The translations under genes were made by a program, and so were the position numbers. Under the pieces are notes generated by a model that was given only the letters and a program-made list of their open reading frames with translations, was not told the DNA's origin and ran no database searches. From an uncultured Alphaproteobacteria bacterium (lineage in GTDB: Bacteria; Pseudomonadota; Alphaproteobacteria; Rhizobiales; Ancalomicrobiaceae): DNA of 64,000 nt. Within the stretch, counting starts at the first letter, position 1. Each line of letters opens with the position of its first letter. The stretch covers positions 62,001 to 126,000 of the forward strand of contig CALBKH010000085.1 in the NCBI GenBank assembly GCA_937892955.1, read 5' to 3'. Positions 25,857 through 34,261 of the stretch are shown piece by piece.

Positions 25857-25878
25857 ATGACATCTTTTATTATGTCAT
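25857..25878 (-). promoter_or_regulatory. Palindrome upstream of the transporter/amidohydrolase operon
   Basis: Arms ATGACAT (25857-25863) and ATGTCAT (25872-25878) with an AT-rich 8-base centre, 35 bases upstream of the binding-protein start in an otherwise GC-rich region. A plausible operator for the IclR protein encoded at the operon's end, or for another regulator. Confidence 0.45.
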
Positions 25879-26082
25879 ACGATCTCACCGGGATCCGACT
25901 TTGTCAATTTCGCTCCGGCGCGGCGCTCCATCCCGGTTCGGCTCCCGATCCGTCGAACTCCGGCTTCGTTCCGCCAGGGGCGCGCGCGTGCGTCGCCGAA
26001 GAGGGTTCCACCGTTCGGCACGGCCGACTCCGCCCCTGAATCCGGTGAAACGGCGCTGCTGCCGTCGGGGCTCCGTCGGGCT

Positions 26083-27087
26083 TCAGGCGTCCGCGCTCGC
26101 CTCGACGATGTCGAGGACATCGCTCCACGCGACACGGCCGGCACCCATGGCGACGCCGTGGGCGGCGAGCGCCGGCGCCAGCAGGGCACGCGGATGGGCC
26201 GACGCCATGGCGATCGCGTCCTGCGCCGTGGCGATCCCCCAGGCGACGAGATTACGCACCGCCCGATCGAGACACAGCGCCGAGCCGGCGAGCGCCTCAC
26301 TCGAAGCCCGGCGGGCCGAGCCGTCGGCCCGGCGTTCGATCGGCATGCCGGCGAACTCGTGGGGGCCGACCGGCGCGGCCGCGGCAGCGACGGCGTCGGT
26401 CACCAGGATCGATCGACCGATCCCCCTGGCGCGGATCAGCCCCTTCAGGGCGCGCGGGTCGATGTGGATTCCGTCGGCGATGAAGCTCGCCCACAGGCGG
26501 TCCTCGGCGAGCTGGGCGAAGATCGGGTTGGCGAGCTTGTGCAGGGTCTGCGGCAGGCCGTTGCCGAGATGGGTGGCGAGGACAGCGCCGGCATCGGCCG
26601 CCGCCCGGGCGGTGTCGAAGTCGCAGGCGGTGTAGCCGAGCGCGACGATCTTGCCGCGCCGGCTCAGCCCGGCGATCAGGTCGAGGCCGCCGTCGATCTC
26701 GGGAGCAACGGTCACCAACAGGATCGGCCGCGCGAGCGAGGCCTCCAGGCGCACGATCAGGCTCGGGTCGGCCGGGCCCATGGCGCTCGGCGGATGGCAC
26801 CCGCAGTAGCCGGGCGCCGGGTTCAGGAAGGGACCCTCGAGATGATAGCCCGGGCACATGAGCGGCCCGAGGCGGCTCTTCGAGACGGCGGCGTCGAGCG
26901 CCGCGAAGCGAGCGGCGAGCTCGTCCGGTTGCGCGGTGATGACGGTCGGCAGGCAGTGAGTGACGCCGGTGGCGAGCATCGCCTCCAGGGCGAGATCGAG
27001 ATCATCGGGCGTCAGCGCCCCGGAATTGAAGTCGATCCCGGCGAAGCCGTTGACCTGGAGATCGAAGAGGCCCTCGGAGACGATCAT
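26083..27087 (-). CDS. nagA: N-acetylglucosamine-6-phosphate deacetylase, lacking the N-terminal small domain
   Basis: NagA removes acetate from GlcNAc-6-phosphate, feeding NagB. The 334-residue protein has the catalytic barrel with YHLEGPFLNP (metal-binding Glu), ATHLGNGLPQ and FIADGIHIDP (His ligands), and VTDAVA (catalytic Asp). E. coli NagA has 382 residues; here the protein begins directly at FDLQVNGFAG, so about 45-50 residues of the N-terminal beta-sandwich are absent. Upstream DNA is occupied by the nagB frame. The ATG overlaps the nagB stop. It probably acts on GlcNAc-6-P, but a related amino-sugar phosphate is possible. Confidence 0.85.
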   Translation of the reverse strand: MIVSEGLFDLQVNGFAGIDFNSGALTPDDLDLALEAMLATGVTHCLPTVITAQPDELAARFAALDAAVSKSRLGPLMCPGYHLEGPFLNPAPGYCGCHPPSAMGPADPSLIVRLEASLARPILLVTVAPEIDGGLDLIAGLSRRGKIVALGYTACDFDTARAAADAGAVLATHLGNGLPQTLHKLANPIFAQLAEDRLWASFIADGIHIDPRALKGLIRARGIGRSILVTDAVAAAAAPVGPHEFAGMPIERRADGSARRASSEALAGSALCLDRAVRNLVAWGIATAQDAIAMASAHPRALLAPALAAHGVAMGAGRVAWSDVLDIVEASADA

Positions 27088-27842
27088 CGCGGCCCTCCCG
27101 GCGGATGCGCCAGCAGCGAAGCGGCCGGTGGGTCGAGGAGCAGCACCGTCGCCGGGTGGGTCCTGAGGATCGAGGCGGGATGGAGCGGCGAGATCGGCCC
27201 CTCGAGCGTATCGCGCACGGCCCGCGCCTTGCGCGCGTCGGGAACCGCGAGGATGATCAGTTCGCTCTTCATGATCTGGCGGACGCTCATCGAGATGGCG
27301 CGGTGCGGCACCGCCTCGAGCGTCTCGAACCAGCCCTCGCCGTATTGCTGATTGCGACAGACGGGGTCGAGATCGACGGCGATGTAGGGTTCGCTCGTCT
27401 CGAAATCGGCCGGGGGATCGTTGAAGGCGATGTGACCGTTCTCACCGATGCCGGCGAAACAGACGGCGATGCGCCGGCCGGCGATCAGCGCGCCGAGGCG
27501 CGCCGTCTCGGCCGCGACGTCCGCCTCCCCGTCGACGGGGACGAAGGCGACCCGGCCGCCGAGCGGCGCCACGAAGCGCTCCTGGAGATAGCGGCGGAAG
27601 CTCGCCGGATGGGCTGCGGCCAAGCCGATGTATTCGTCGAGGTGGAAGGCCGTGACCTTCGACCAGTCGATGCCGGGGGCCGCCACCAGCGCTTCGAGGA
27701 CCTCGAACTGGCTGGAGCCGGTCGCCAGGATGATGGTCGCCGCGCCGTCGCGGGCGATCGCGGCGCGAATGGCTGCGGCGCCGAGCGCGGCGGCTTTCAC
27801 TCCGATGGTTCGCTTGTCGGGGAGTAGGCGCGCGTCGATCAT
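27084..27842 (-). CDS. nagB: Glucosamine-6-phosphate deaminase
   Basis: NagB converts glucosamine-6-phosphate to fructose-6-phosphate and ammonia. The 252-residue protein has the phosphate-binding ATGSSQFEVL, the catalytic aspartate region AFHLDEYIGL, and the active-site loop GIGENGHIAFNDPP, all standard. It is close to the usual length (about 240-266). First gene of nagB-nagA. No PTS or NAG kinase lies nearby, so its phosphorylated substrate must be made elsewhere. Confidence 0.9.
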   Translation of the reverse strand: MIDARLLPDKRTIGVKAAALGAAAIRAAIARDGAATIILATGSSQFEVLEALVAAPGIDWSKVTAFHLDEYIGLAAAHPASFRRYLQERFVAPLGGRVAFVPVDGEADVAAETARLGALIAGRRIAVCFAGIGENGHIAFNDPPADFETSEPYIAVDLDPVCRNQQYGEGWFETLEAVPHRAISMSVRQIMKSELIILAVPDARKARAVRDTLEGPISPLHPASILRTHPATVLLLDPPAASLLAHPPGGPR

Positions 27843-27890
27843 CCGGGTTTCCGTCCGTGCCGCCCGTGTCCGCTCCTTGTTCGTTCGCGG

Positions 27891-27918
27891 AGCTTAGTCT
27901 CGACCGACGAGAAGGCAA
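27891..27918 (-). promoter_or_regulatory. Possible nagB promoter
   Basis: On the minus strand TTGCCT (27918-27913) and TAAGCT (27896-27891) are separated by 16 bases, about 48 bases before the nagB start. A modest sigma-70 match. No obvious operator is attached. Confidence 0.3.
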
Positions 27919-28074
27919 CGGTGTTTCCGCGCGAAGGCTCACAAGGGAAGACTCCACCGGGGCGTGGCAGACCGGTGGCGACGACGCGCTCGTCGACGAC
28001 GGAGCGCCGGGCGCCGGAACCCGCCGATCGAGCGGCGGCGCGGGCGACCCCGTGCCACCGCCGAGGATGCTCAC

Positions 28075-28905
28075 TCAGTCGGCTTCGGCGAGGAAGTCGC
28101 CGACCAATCGGTTGAAGCGGGCGGCATGTTCGATCTGGGTCCAGTGGCCACAGCGTCCGAAGACGTGCAGCTGGGCGCGATCGATCAGCCCGGCGAGCCG
28201 CAGCGACGCCTCGAGCGGGATCACTCGATCGTCGCGGCCGTGGATCACCAGCGTCTCGTGCGGCAGAGCGCGGATGTCGATCTCGTCGCTGGCGAGCGCA
28301 TCGACCCATCGCTGCCGTGGCGCCGGGAACATCGCCGAGAAGCTCTCCTGGAAGCCGGGTCGGATCGAGGCGCGATAGCGCAATTCGGCCAGCTCGTCGG
28401 TGACCAGAGCGCGGTCGAAGGCGAAGATGTCGAGCATCGCCCGCATCTCGGCGAGCGACGGCCGGTAGCCCCACACCCGGTCGAGCCCCTCGGTGATCGG
28501 GAAGGACACGCCGACGCTGCCCATCAGCACCAGCCGGCGGACGCGCTGCGGATGCGCGATGGCCAGCGCCAGGGCGATCGCCCCGCCGAACGAATTGCCG
28601 ACGATGTCGACGCGCTCGAGCCCGAGTTCGTCGAGGAGATCGATCGCCTGCTTCACCCAGACCTCACGCCGATAGTCCATACCGGCCGGTCGGTCCGTGA
28701 ATCCGAAGCCGACCATGTCGGGGGCGATCACCCGGAAACACTCCGACAGAACGGGGAGGACCCCGCGCCAATTGGCCCAGGCCGAGACGCCGGGTCCGGA
28801 ACCGTGGATGAAGACGACCGGCGCGCCGGCGCCGCGGTCGTGGACGTTGGTGTCGAAGGCGCCGGTTCTCACGCGACGGCCGATCTCCGGATCGCTCTGG
28901 TTCAT
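28075..28905 (-). CDS. dmpD: 2-hydroxymuconate semialdehyde hydrolase (alpha/beta hydrolase)
   Basis: A 276-residue cytoplasmic alpha/beta hydrolase of the XylF/DmpD group, which cleaves meta-ring-fission products to 2-hydroxypenta-2,4-dienoate plus formate or a carboxylate. It has HGSGPGVSAWANW (oxyanion region), the nucleophile serine in GNSFGGA near residue 110, the acid in VIHGRDDRV, and the catalytic histidine in GRCGHWTQIE. AGGAGGAAC precedes the ATG. It is transcribed away from the rest of the meta-pathway genes. The hydrolase branch suits ketones from methylcatechols, and the dehydrogenase branch (31871-33382) suits the aldehyde. Confidence 0.85.
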   Translation of the reverse strand: MNQSDPEIGRRVRTGAFDTNVHDRGAGAPVVFIHGSGPGVSAWANWRGVLPVLSECFRVIAPDMVGFGFTDRPAGMDYRREVWVKQAIDLLDELGLERVDIVGNSFGGAIALALAIAHPQRVRRLVLMGSVGVSFPITEGLDRVWGYRPSLAEMRAMLDIFAFDRALVTDELAELRYRASIRPGFQESFSAMFPAPRQRWVDALASDEIDIRALPHETLVIHGRDDRVIPLEASLRLAGLIDRAQLHVFGRCGHWTQIEHAARFNRLVGDFLAEAD

Positions 28906-28943
28906 CTCGTTCCTCCTGGCGGGTGCGATCCGCGCGGCGGATC

Positions 28944-28973
28944 TCGATATTTCGATGATATCATGAATATCGA
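28944..28973 (-). promoter_or_regulatory. AT-rich nested palindrome upstream of the hydrolase gene
   Basis: Outer arms TCGATATT and AATATCGA enclose the perfect palindrome ATGATATCAT (28955-28964). It lies 38 bases before the hydrolase start and 67 bases beyond the GntR gene's stop. Likely an operator, perhaps for the adjacent GntR protein. Confidence 0.5.
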
Positions 28974-29040
28974 AATTGTCTTCATCGACGACGAAGCCGC
29001 CGGCGGGCGCGGCCGGCGCATCCGACGAGGGACGGAGCGA

Positions 29041-29748
29041 TCAGGTCTTGGGAGCGAAACGGCGGCTCAGCAGCTGCAGCGTCTTGTCGATGTGCTCGGC
29101 CTCGAGCCGGCAGGCGCGATCGACGTCGCGCGCCAGCGCGGCCTCGAGCACCGCCTCGTGCTCGGCGTGGACGTCGCGCGATTCGTCCCTGGCGGCGAGC
29201 GAGAGCCGGCGATAGCGTTCCGACTGCTGGAACAGGATGCCGTGCATGTGTTTGAGCCAACGCGACGGACAGGCGGCGATGAGCGCGTAGTGGAAGTCGC
29301 GATTGCGCTCCTCGAAATCGTCACGTAGTTCCGGCGCGCCGGTGGCCAGCTTCGCCTCGACCTTGCTCAGCCGGTGGAAGGCGCCGACCAGCGTACCCTC
29401 CCAGGCGTCGTCGCCGTGGAGGATCGACTGCCGCAGGGCCTCCACTTCGATCAGCTTGCGCGCCCGGGTGAGGTCGGCAAAGTCGTCGAGCGACACTTCC
29501 GCGACACGGAACCCGCGCTGTTCCTCCGACGTCACCAGCGACTCGCCGACCAACCGGGTCAGCGCCTCACGCAGGGTCGAGGCGCCGACGCCGTAGCGTT
29601 CGCGCAGCATCTCGAAACGGAGCTTCAGACCCGGTGCCAGAGAGCCGTCGAGAATGTCGTGGCGGATGGTCGCATAGGCAGCCTCCACGAGGCTGCGCGC
29701 ACCGACCACTTTGGGTTGGCGCCCGGCTGCGGCCGAGTTCTTGTCCAT
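29041..29748 (-). CDS. GntR-family regulator with FCD domain
   Basis: A 235-residue regulator with an N-terminal winged helix (about residues 18-88, including YATIRHDILDGSLAPG and GVGASTLREALTRLVGESL) and a C-terminal helical FCD ligand domain (about 95-225) with metal-binding-type His/Asp residues (for example DFHYALIAACPS, HAEHEAVLEAAL). It is divergent from the ferredoxin/catechol dioxygenase operon and upstream of the hydrolase gene, so it probably controls the meta-cleavage genes in response to an aromatic acid or ring-fission product. Confidence 0.88.
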   Translation of the reverse strand: MDKNSAAAGRQPKVVGARSLVEAAYATIRHDILDGSLAPGLKLRFEMLRERYGVGASTLREALTRLVGESLVTSEEQRGFRVAEVSLDDFADLTRARKLIEVEALRQSILHGDDAWEGTLVGAFHRLSKVEAKLATGAPELRDDFEERNRDFHYALIAACPSRWLKHMHGILFQQSERYRRLSLAARDESRDVHAEHEAVLEAALARDVDRACRLEAEHIDKTLQLLSRRFAPKT

Positions 29749-29899
29749 GCGGGGAATTCCTTCGCGAAGGGCGTCGGAGGGGAAGCCGATCGCACCGTTC
29801 GGAGCCTAGCAAACGCCGACAATCACCACAAGAACGCGCGCATTCCACATTGCCGAGTATCAGGAATAATCCGGTAAATCTCAAAATCTCGAAAATTTG

Positions 29900-29928
29900 T
29901 TGACACCCTCCGATCCGTGTCCCATAAA
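29900..29928 (+). promoter_or_regulatory. Promoter of the meta-cleavage operon
   Basis: TTGACA (29900-29905) and CATAAA (29923-29928) are spaced by exactly 17 bases, inside an AT-rich stretch between the divergent GntR gene and the ferredoxin gene. It gives a transcript start about 50 bases before the favoured ATG at 29987. This is the best sigma-70 match in the window. Confidence 0.6.
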
Positions 29929-29986
29929 TCCCTCGACGAGGCGCGAACGGGCGACCGAACGCGCCATGGACCACGAAAGAGCGGTG

Positions 29987-30433
29987 ATGAACGACGAGAC
30001 CGCGACCTCAGCCTCGGGTCGAACGAGCCCGGCGGTCACGACCGGCGCATCGGGGACACCCCGGTCCGACCGGCTCACGGCACCGCGTCGGGTGACCATC
30101 GTGGTGGAGGGATGTGGTTCGGCGACCGCTTCGACCGAGGAACGGGTTCTGGTGGCGCTGGAGCGAGCCCAAGGGTTCGGGCAGCTCAAGGGTCTGCCGA
30201 GGAAACTACCGGTCGGCTGCCGACGGGGCGGATGCGGCGTCTGCCGCGCTCGGGTCCTCGCCGGCGACTATCGCGTCACACCGATGAGCCGAGCCCACGT
30301 CACCGAGGCGGACGAGGCCGAGGGTGTGGTGCTCGCCTGCGCCATCTACGCGCAATCCGATCTGACGCTGCGGCTCGAGACCCCGAGCCTCGGCAGAACG
30401 AAAGGCCCGTCGGCCAACCAGGTCTTCGGGTGA
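29987..30433 (+). CDS. 2Fe-2S ferredoxin, XylT-like
   Basis: A plant-type ferredoxin of about 148 residues encoded just before catechol 2,3-dioxygenase. XylT-type ferredoxins reduce oxidatively inactivated iron in that dioxygenase and keep it active. The cluster motif is CRRGGCGVC (Cys-x4-Cys-x2-Cys) with the fourth cysteine in VVLACAIYA. The N-terminal 35 or so residues (Ser/Thr/Ala-rich) precede the ferredoxin domain and look unstructured. Start choice: ATG 29987 has a weak purine run upstream; ATG 29966 is an alternative. Both lie downstream of the predicted promoter. Confidence 0.82.
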   Translation: MNDETATSASGRTSPAVTTGASGTPRSDRLTAPRRVTIVVEGCGSATASTEERVLVALERAQGFGQLKGLPRKLPVGCRRGGCGVCRARVLAGDYRVTPMSRAHVTEADEAEGVVLACAIYAQSDLTLRLETPSLGRTKGPSANQVFG

Positions 30434-30456
30434 TCTCGTCCCAGGAGGAAACGAAA

Positions 30457-31377
30457 ATGGCCCATACCGGCGTTCTGCGTCCCGGATTCATCCAGCTGCG
30501 GGTGCTCGACATGCCCGCCGCGCTTGAGCATTACACCAAGCGCATCGGCCTGCATCAGGTGACCGAGGGCCCCGACGGCCGCGTCTACCTGAAGGCCGCC
30601 GACGAGTTCGATCACCACAGCTTCGTGCTGCGTCGCGCCGACACCGCCGGCTTCGACGTCATGGCCTTCAAGGTGCGCGAAGAGAGCGATCTCGACATGT
30701 TCGAGAAGCGCGTCGTCGAATGGGGCTATCCGGTCGACCACGTCGCCGCCGGCGAACAGCCCGGTCTCGGCCGCCGCATCGGCTGGATGCTCGAATCCGG
30801 TCATCGCATCGAGCTCTACCATCATGCCGACCAGTCGGATCCCAAACCGCGCGTCCACAATCCCGATGTCTGGGAGATCGAGCCGCACGGCATGCGGGCG
30901 CGCCGCTTCGACCACGCCCTGCTCTACGGGCCGAACATCCGGCGCAATCTCGACTTCTTCACCAAGGTGCTCGACTTCTCCTGCGCCGAGCGCGTCGACA
31001 TGCCCGACGGGCTGCTCGCCATCTGGCTGACCGCCTCGATGAAGGCCCACGACATCGCCTTCGTGAACCACCCCGAGCCGGGCAAGTTCCATCACGCCGC
31101 CTTCGAGCTGGAGAACTGGAACGACATCGGCCACGCCGCCGACATCCTGACCCGCTACGACGTCTCGGTCGACATCGGGCCGACCCGTCACGGCATCACC
31201 CGTGGCCAGACGATCTACTTCTTCGATCCCTCGGGCAATCGCAACGAGGTGTTCGCCGGCGGCTACTCCTACTACCCGGACAACCCGACCCGCACCTGGG
31301 ACGCCGAGCAGGTCGGCAAGGGCATCTTCTACTACGAGCGCCAGCTCAACGACGCCTTCCTCTCGGTCGTGACCTGA
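30457..31377 (+). CDS. xylE: Catechol 2,3-dioxygenase (extradiol, type I)
   Basis: Cleaves catechol next to the hydroxyls to 2-hydroxymuconate semialdehyde using Fe(II) and O2. At 306 residues it is nearly identical in length to XylE (307). Two vicinal-oxygen-chelate domains are visible. Iron ligands fit His153 (RFDHALLYG), His213 (FHHAAFELE) and Glu264 (NRNEVFAGGYSYYP), and the catalytic His245 lies in TRHGITRG. A strong AGGAGGA precedes the ATG, which starts 23 bases after the ferredoxin stop. Confidence 0.95.
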   Translation: MAHTGVLRPGFIQLRVLDMPAALEHYTKRIGLHQVTEGPDGRVYLKAADEFDHHSFVLRRADTAGFDVMAFKVREESDLDMFEKRVVEWGYPVDHVAAGEQPGLGRRIGWMLESGHRIELYHHADQSDPKPRVHNPDVWEIEPHGMRARRFDHALLYGPNIRRNLDFFTKVLDFSCAERVDMPDGLLAIWLTASMKAHDIAFVNHPEPGKFHHAAFELENWNDIGHAADILTRYDVSVDIGPTRHGITRGQTIYFFDPSGNRNEVFAGGYSYYPDNPTRTWDAEQVGKGIFYYERQLNDAFLSVVT

Positions 31378-31393
31378 GGGCGAGGGCCGGTCG

Positions 31394-31816
31394 ATGTCGA
31401 ACCTGCGTTCGATCTCCACGCTGACCTGCGCGGCGGCCGTCGTCGCCGCGCAGGCGGCGGTGGCCCGCGGCACGGCGCGCGGCGTCGCGGTCGTCGCCAC
31501 GGTGGTCGACGCCGGAGGGCATCTCCTGGCGGCGATCCGCGCCGACGGCGCCTTCACCGCCTCGATCGACATCGCCCGCGACAAGGCGTGGACGGCGGCG
31601 ACCTTCGGGCTCACCACCGACCGGCTGTGCGAGGCGCTGTCGTCGCGCGACGTGCTGCGCGAGGGGATCGCGCTCCGGCCCGGCGTCGTTCTCTTCGGCG
31701 GCGGTCTGCCGATCGTTCTCGACGGCGCGACCGTCGGTGCCATCGGCGTATCCGGCGGCTCCGAGGACGACGATCGCGCCTGCGCCGCCGCCGGGCTCGC
31801 CGCCCTCTCCGCGTGA
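31394..31816 (+). CDS. GlcG/HbpS-family (DUF336) protein
   Basis: A 140-residue small protein of the GlcG/HbpS family. Typical segments are VVATVVDAGGHLLAAIRADGA, DIARDKAWTAATFGL and a glycine-rich GGGLPIVLDGATVGAIGVSGG C-terminus. The family often accompanies aromatic ring-cleavage genes and some members bind haem, but its role in these pathways is not known. It lies in the operon between dioxygenase and dehydrogenase. Confidence 0.85.
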   Translation: MSNLRSISTLTCAAAVVAAQAAVARGTARGVAVVATVVDAGGHLLAAIRADGAFTASIDIARDKAWTAATFGLTTDRLCEALSSRDVLREGIALRPGVVLFGGGLPIVLDGATVGAIGVSGGSEDDDRACAAAGLAALSA

Positions 31817-31830
31817 GCGCATCCATTCCG

Positions 31831-31848
31831 GACGGGGCTCGCCCCGTC
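31831..31848 (+). other. Hairpin between the GlcG-like gene and the semialdehyde dehydrogenase
   Basis: GACGGGGC and GCCCCGTC with a 2-base loop form a perfect 8-bp inverted repeat in the 54-base gap. No T-run follows, so it probably affects mRNA stability or partial termination. Confidence 0.4.
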
Positions 31849-31870
31849 GTGTCCGTCAGGAGACCGTCGT

Positions 31871-33382
31871 ATGACCGTTCATTCGCTCCACGAACGCCGT
31901 TCGCTCGCCGACTCGAGCGCTCGGCGAGATGCCGCCCACTTCATCGACGGTGAATTCACGCAAGGGACGACGGGAAAGAGCTGGCGGAACGTCTGCCCGA
32001 CCGACGGTAGCCCGATCGGCAGCGTCCCCGAGGGTGGCCGCGAGGAAATCGATCGCGCCGTTCGCGCCGCGCGCGCCGCGCTCGACGGCCCATGGGGCCG
32101 GATGAGCGTGGTCGAGCGCACCGATCTGCTCGGCGCCGTCGCCGACGAGATCAACCGCCGCTTCGACGACTTCCTGGAGGCCGAATGCCTCGACACCGGC
32201 AAGCCGATGTCGCTCGCCTCCCACATCGACATTCCGCGCGGCGCGGCGAACTTCAAGATGTTCACCGACGTCGCCAAGACGGTCGCGACCGAGTGCTTCA
32301 CCATGGCCACTCCCGACGGCACCGGCGCGATCAACTACGGCCTCAGGCGGCCGCGCGGCGTCATCGCCGTCATCAGCCCATGGAACCTGCCGCTGCTGCT
32401 CATGACCTGGAAGGTCGGACCGGCACTGGCGCTGGGCAACACGGTGGTGGTCAAGCCGTCGGAGGAGACGCCGCTCACCGCGACGCTGCTCGGCGAGGTG
32501 ATGAACGCGGTCGGGGTGCCGAAGGGCGTCTACAACGTCGTCCACGGCCTCGGCCCGAATTCGGCCGGCGAGTTTCTCACCCAGCATCCGGGCGTGAACG
32601 GCATCACCTTCACCGGCGAGACCCGCACCGGCGAGGCGATCATGCGCCAGGCGGCGCACGGCATCCGCCCGGTGTCCTTCGAGCTCGGCGGCAAGAACCC
32701 GGCACTGGTCTTCGCCGACTGCGACATGGAGAAGGCGATCGAGGGCACCATGCGCTCGGTCTTCTCCAACTGCGGTCAGGTGTGCCTCGGCACCGAGCGT
32801 GTCTATGTCGAACGGCCGATCTTCGAGGAGTTCGTCGCCCGTCTGAAGAAGGGCGCGGAGCGGCTGCGGCTCGGCCGACCGGAGGACCCGACCACCGGCA
32901 TCGGCCCGCTGATCTCCAAGGAACATCAGTCGAAGGTGCTGTCCTATTACGCCAAGGCGGTCGAGGAGGGCGCGACGGTCGTCACCGGCGGCGGCGTCCC
33001 CGCCATGCCGGCCGATCTCGCCGGCGGCTCCTGGGTCGAGCCGACCATCTGGACCGGGCTTTCCGACGATGCATCTTGCGTCAACGAAGAGATCTTCGGC
33101 CCCTGCTGCCACATCCGCCCCTTCGACACCGAGGAAGAGGCGGTGCGGCTGGCCAACTCCACCCCCTACGGCCTCGCCGCGGCGGTGTGGACGGAAAATC
33201 TGTCGCGCGCCCATCGCGTCGCGGCCAAGATGGACGTCGGCATCTGTTGGGTGAACTCGTGGTTCCTGCGCGATCTTCGCACGGCGTTCGGCGGCGCCAA
33301 AGCCTCCGGCATCGGCCGCGAGGGTGGCGTGCACAGCCTCGAGTTCTACACCGAGATCACCAACGTCTGCGTCAAGCTCTGA
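31871..33382 (+). CDS. dmpC: 2-hydroxymuconic semialdehyde dehydrogenase
   Basis: A 503-residue NAD-dependent aldehyde dehydrogenase that oxidises 2-hydroxymuconate semialdehyde to 4-oxalocrotonate, opening the dehydrogenase branch. It has the oxyanion asparagine in SPWNLPLLLMTWK, the NAD fingerprint FTGETRTGEAI, the general base in FELGGKNPALVF, and the catalytic cysteine in NCGQVCLGTERVYV. Length and motifs match XylG/DmpC. Confidence 0.93.
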   Translation: MTVHSLHERRSLADSSARRDAAHFIDGEFTQGTTGKSWRNVCPTDGSPIGSVPEGGREEIDRAVRAARAALDGPWGRMSVVERTDLLGAVADEINRRFDDFLEAECLDTGKPMSLASHIDIPRGAANFKMFTDVAKTVATECFTMATPDGTGAINYGLRRPRGVIAVISPWNLPLLLMTWKVGPALALGNTVVVKPSEETPLTATLLGEVMNAVGVPKGVYNVVHGLGPNSAGEFLTQHPGVNGITFTGETRTGEAIMRQAAHGIRPVSFELGGKNPALVFADCDMEKAIEGTMRSVFSNCGQVCLGTERVYVERPIFEEFVARLKKGAERLRLGRPEDPTTGIGPLISKEHQSKVLSYYAKAVEEGATVVTGGGVPAMPADLAGGSWVEPTIWTGLSDDASCVNEEIFGPCCHIRPFDTEEEAVRLANSTPYGLAAAVWTENLSRAHRVAAKMDVGICWVNSWFLRDLRTAFGGAKASGIGREGGVHSLEFYTEITNVCVKL

Positions 33383-33397
33383 GATCGGAACCGAACC

Positions 33398-34186
33398 ATG
33401 GCCACCTCTCCCGAGGCTATCCGCGAGGCCGCCGACCGCCTCCACGCCGCCGCGACGTCGGGCACGCCGACCACGCCGATCCGCGACCTCCTCGAGGCCG
33501 GTGACGCCGCCGCGGCCTATGCGGTGCAGCAGATCAACACCGAGCGGGCGCTGGCGAACGGCCGCCGTCTCGTCGGCCGCAAGATCGGCCTCACCTCGCT
33601 CGCGGTGCAGAAACAGCTCGGTGTCGACCAGCCCGACTACGGCATGCTGTTCGCCGACATGGCCCGTCCCGAGGCGCTCGACATTCCGCTCGCCGACGTG
33701 ATGCAGCCCAAGGTCGAGGCGGAGATCGCCTTCGTCCTCGGACGCGACCTCGACGGCGAGCAGTTGACGGTGGCCGATCTCTTCCGCGCCATCGACTACG
33801 CCGTGCCGGCGATCGAGATCGTCGGCTCCCGCGTCGCCGACTGGGACATCCGGCTGACCGACACGATCGCCGACAACGCCTCCTCCGGCCTCTACGTGCT
33901 CGGCTCGCGGCCGGTCAGGATCACCGATTTCGACATGCGGCTGTGCGGCATGGTGATGGAGAAGGCCGGCGAACCGGTTTCGGTCGGCGCCGGAGCGGCC
34001 TGCATGGGCTCGCCGCTCAACGCCACCCTCTGGCTCGCCAAGGTGATGGCGCAGGTCGGCCGGCCGATGCGGGCCGGCGACACCATCCTCTCCGGGGCGC
34101 TGGGCCCGATGGTGCCGGTGGTCGCGGGCGACGTCTTCGACGTCCGCATCGAGGGCCTCGGCAACGTCCGAGCCGCCTTCGCCTGA
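33398..34186 (+). CDS. dmpE: 2-oxopent-4-enoate hydratase
   Basis: A 262-residue hydratase that adds water to 2-hydroxypenta-2,4-dienoate, giving 4-hydroxy-2-oxovalerate. Family motifs are VGRKIGLTSLAVQKQLGV, VEAEIAFVLGRDL with metal-binding glutamates, and GSPLNATLWLAKVMAQ. It is homologous to the decarboxylase at 36234-37004, with which XylJ/XylI form a complex; the two are told apart by overall similarity and gene order. Confidence 0.9.
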   Translation: MATSPEAIREAADRLHAAATSGTPTTPIRDLLEAGDAAAAYAVQQINTERALANGRRLVGRKIGLTSLAVQKQLGVDQPDYGMLFADMARPEALDIPLADVMQPKVEAEIAFVLGRDLDGEQLTVADLFRAIDYAVPAIEIVGSRVADWDIRLTDTIADNASSGLYVLGSRPVRITDFDMRLCGMVMEKAGEPVSVGAGAACMGSPLNATLWLAKVMAQVGRPMRAGDTILSGALGPMVPVVAGDVFDVRIEGLGNVRAAFA

Positions 34187-34261
34187 CTTCGGCGGCGGCG
34201 ATCCCCCGTCTTCCCTTTTCACGCGGCTCGCCCTCCGGGCGCGACCACGAGGAGTGAACCC

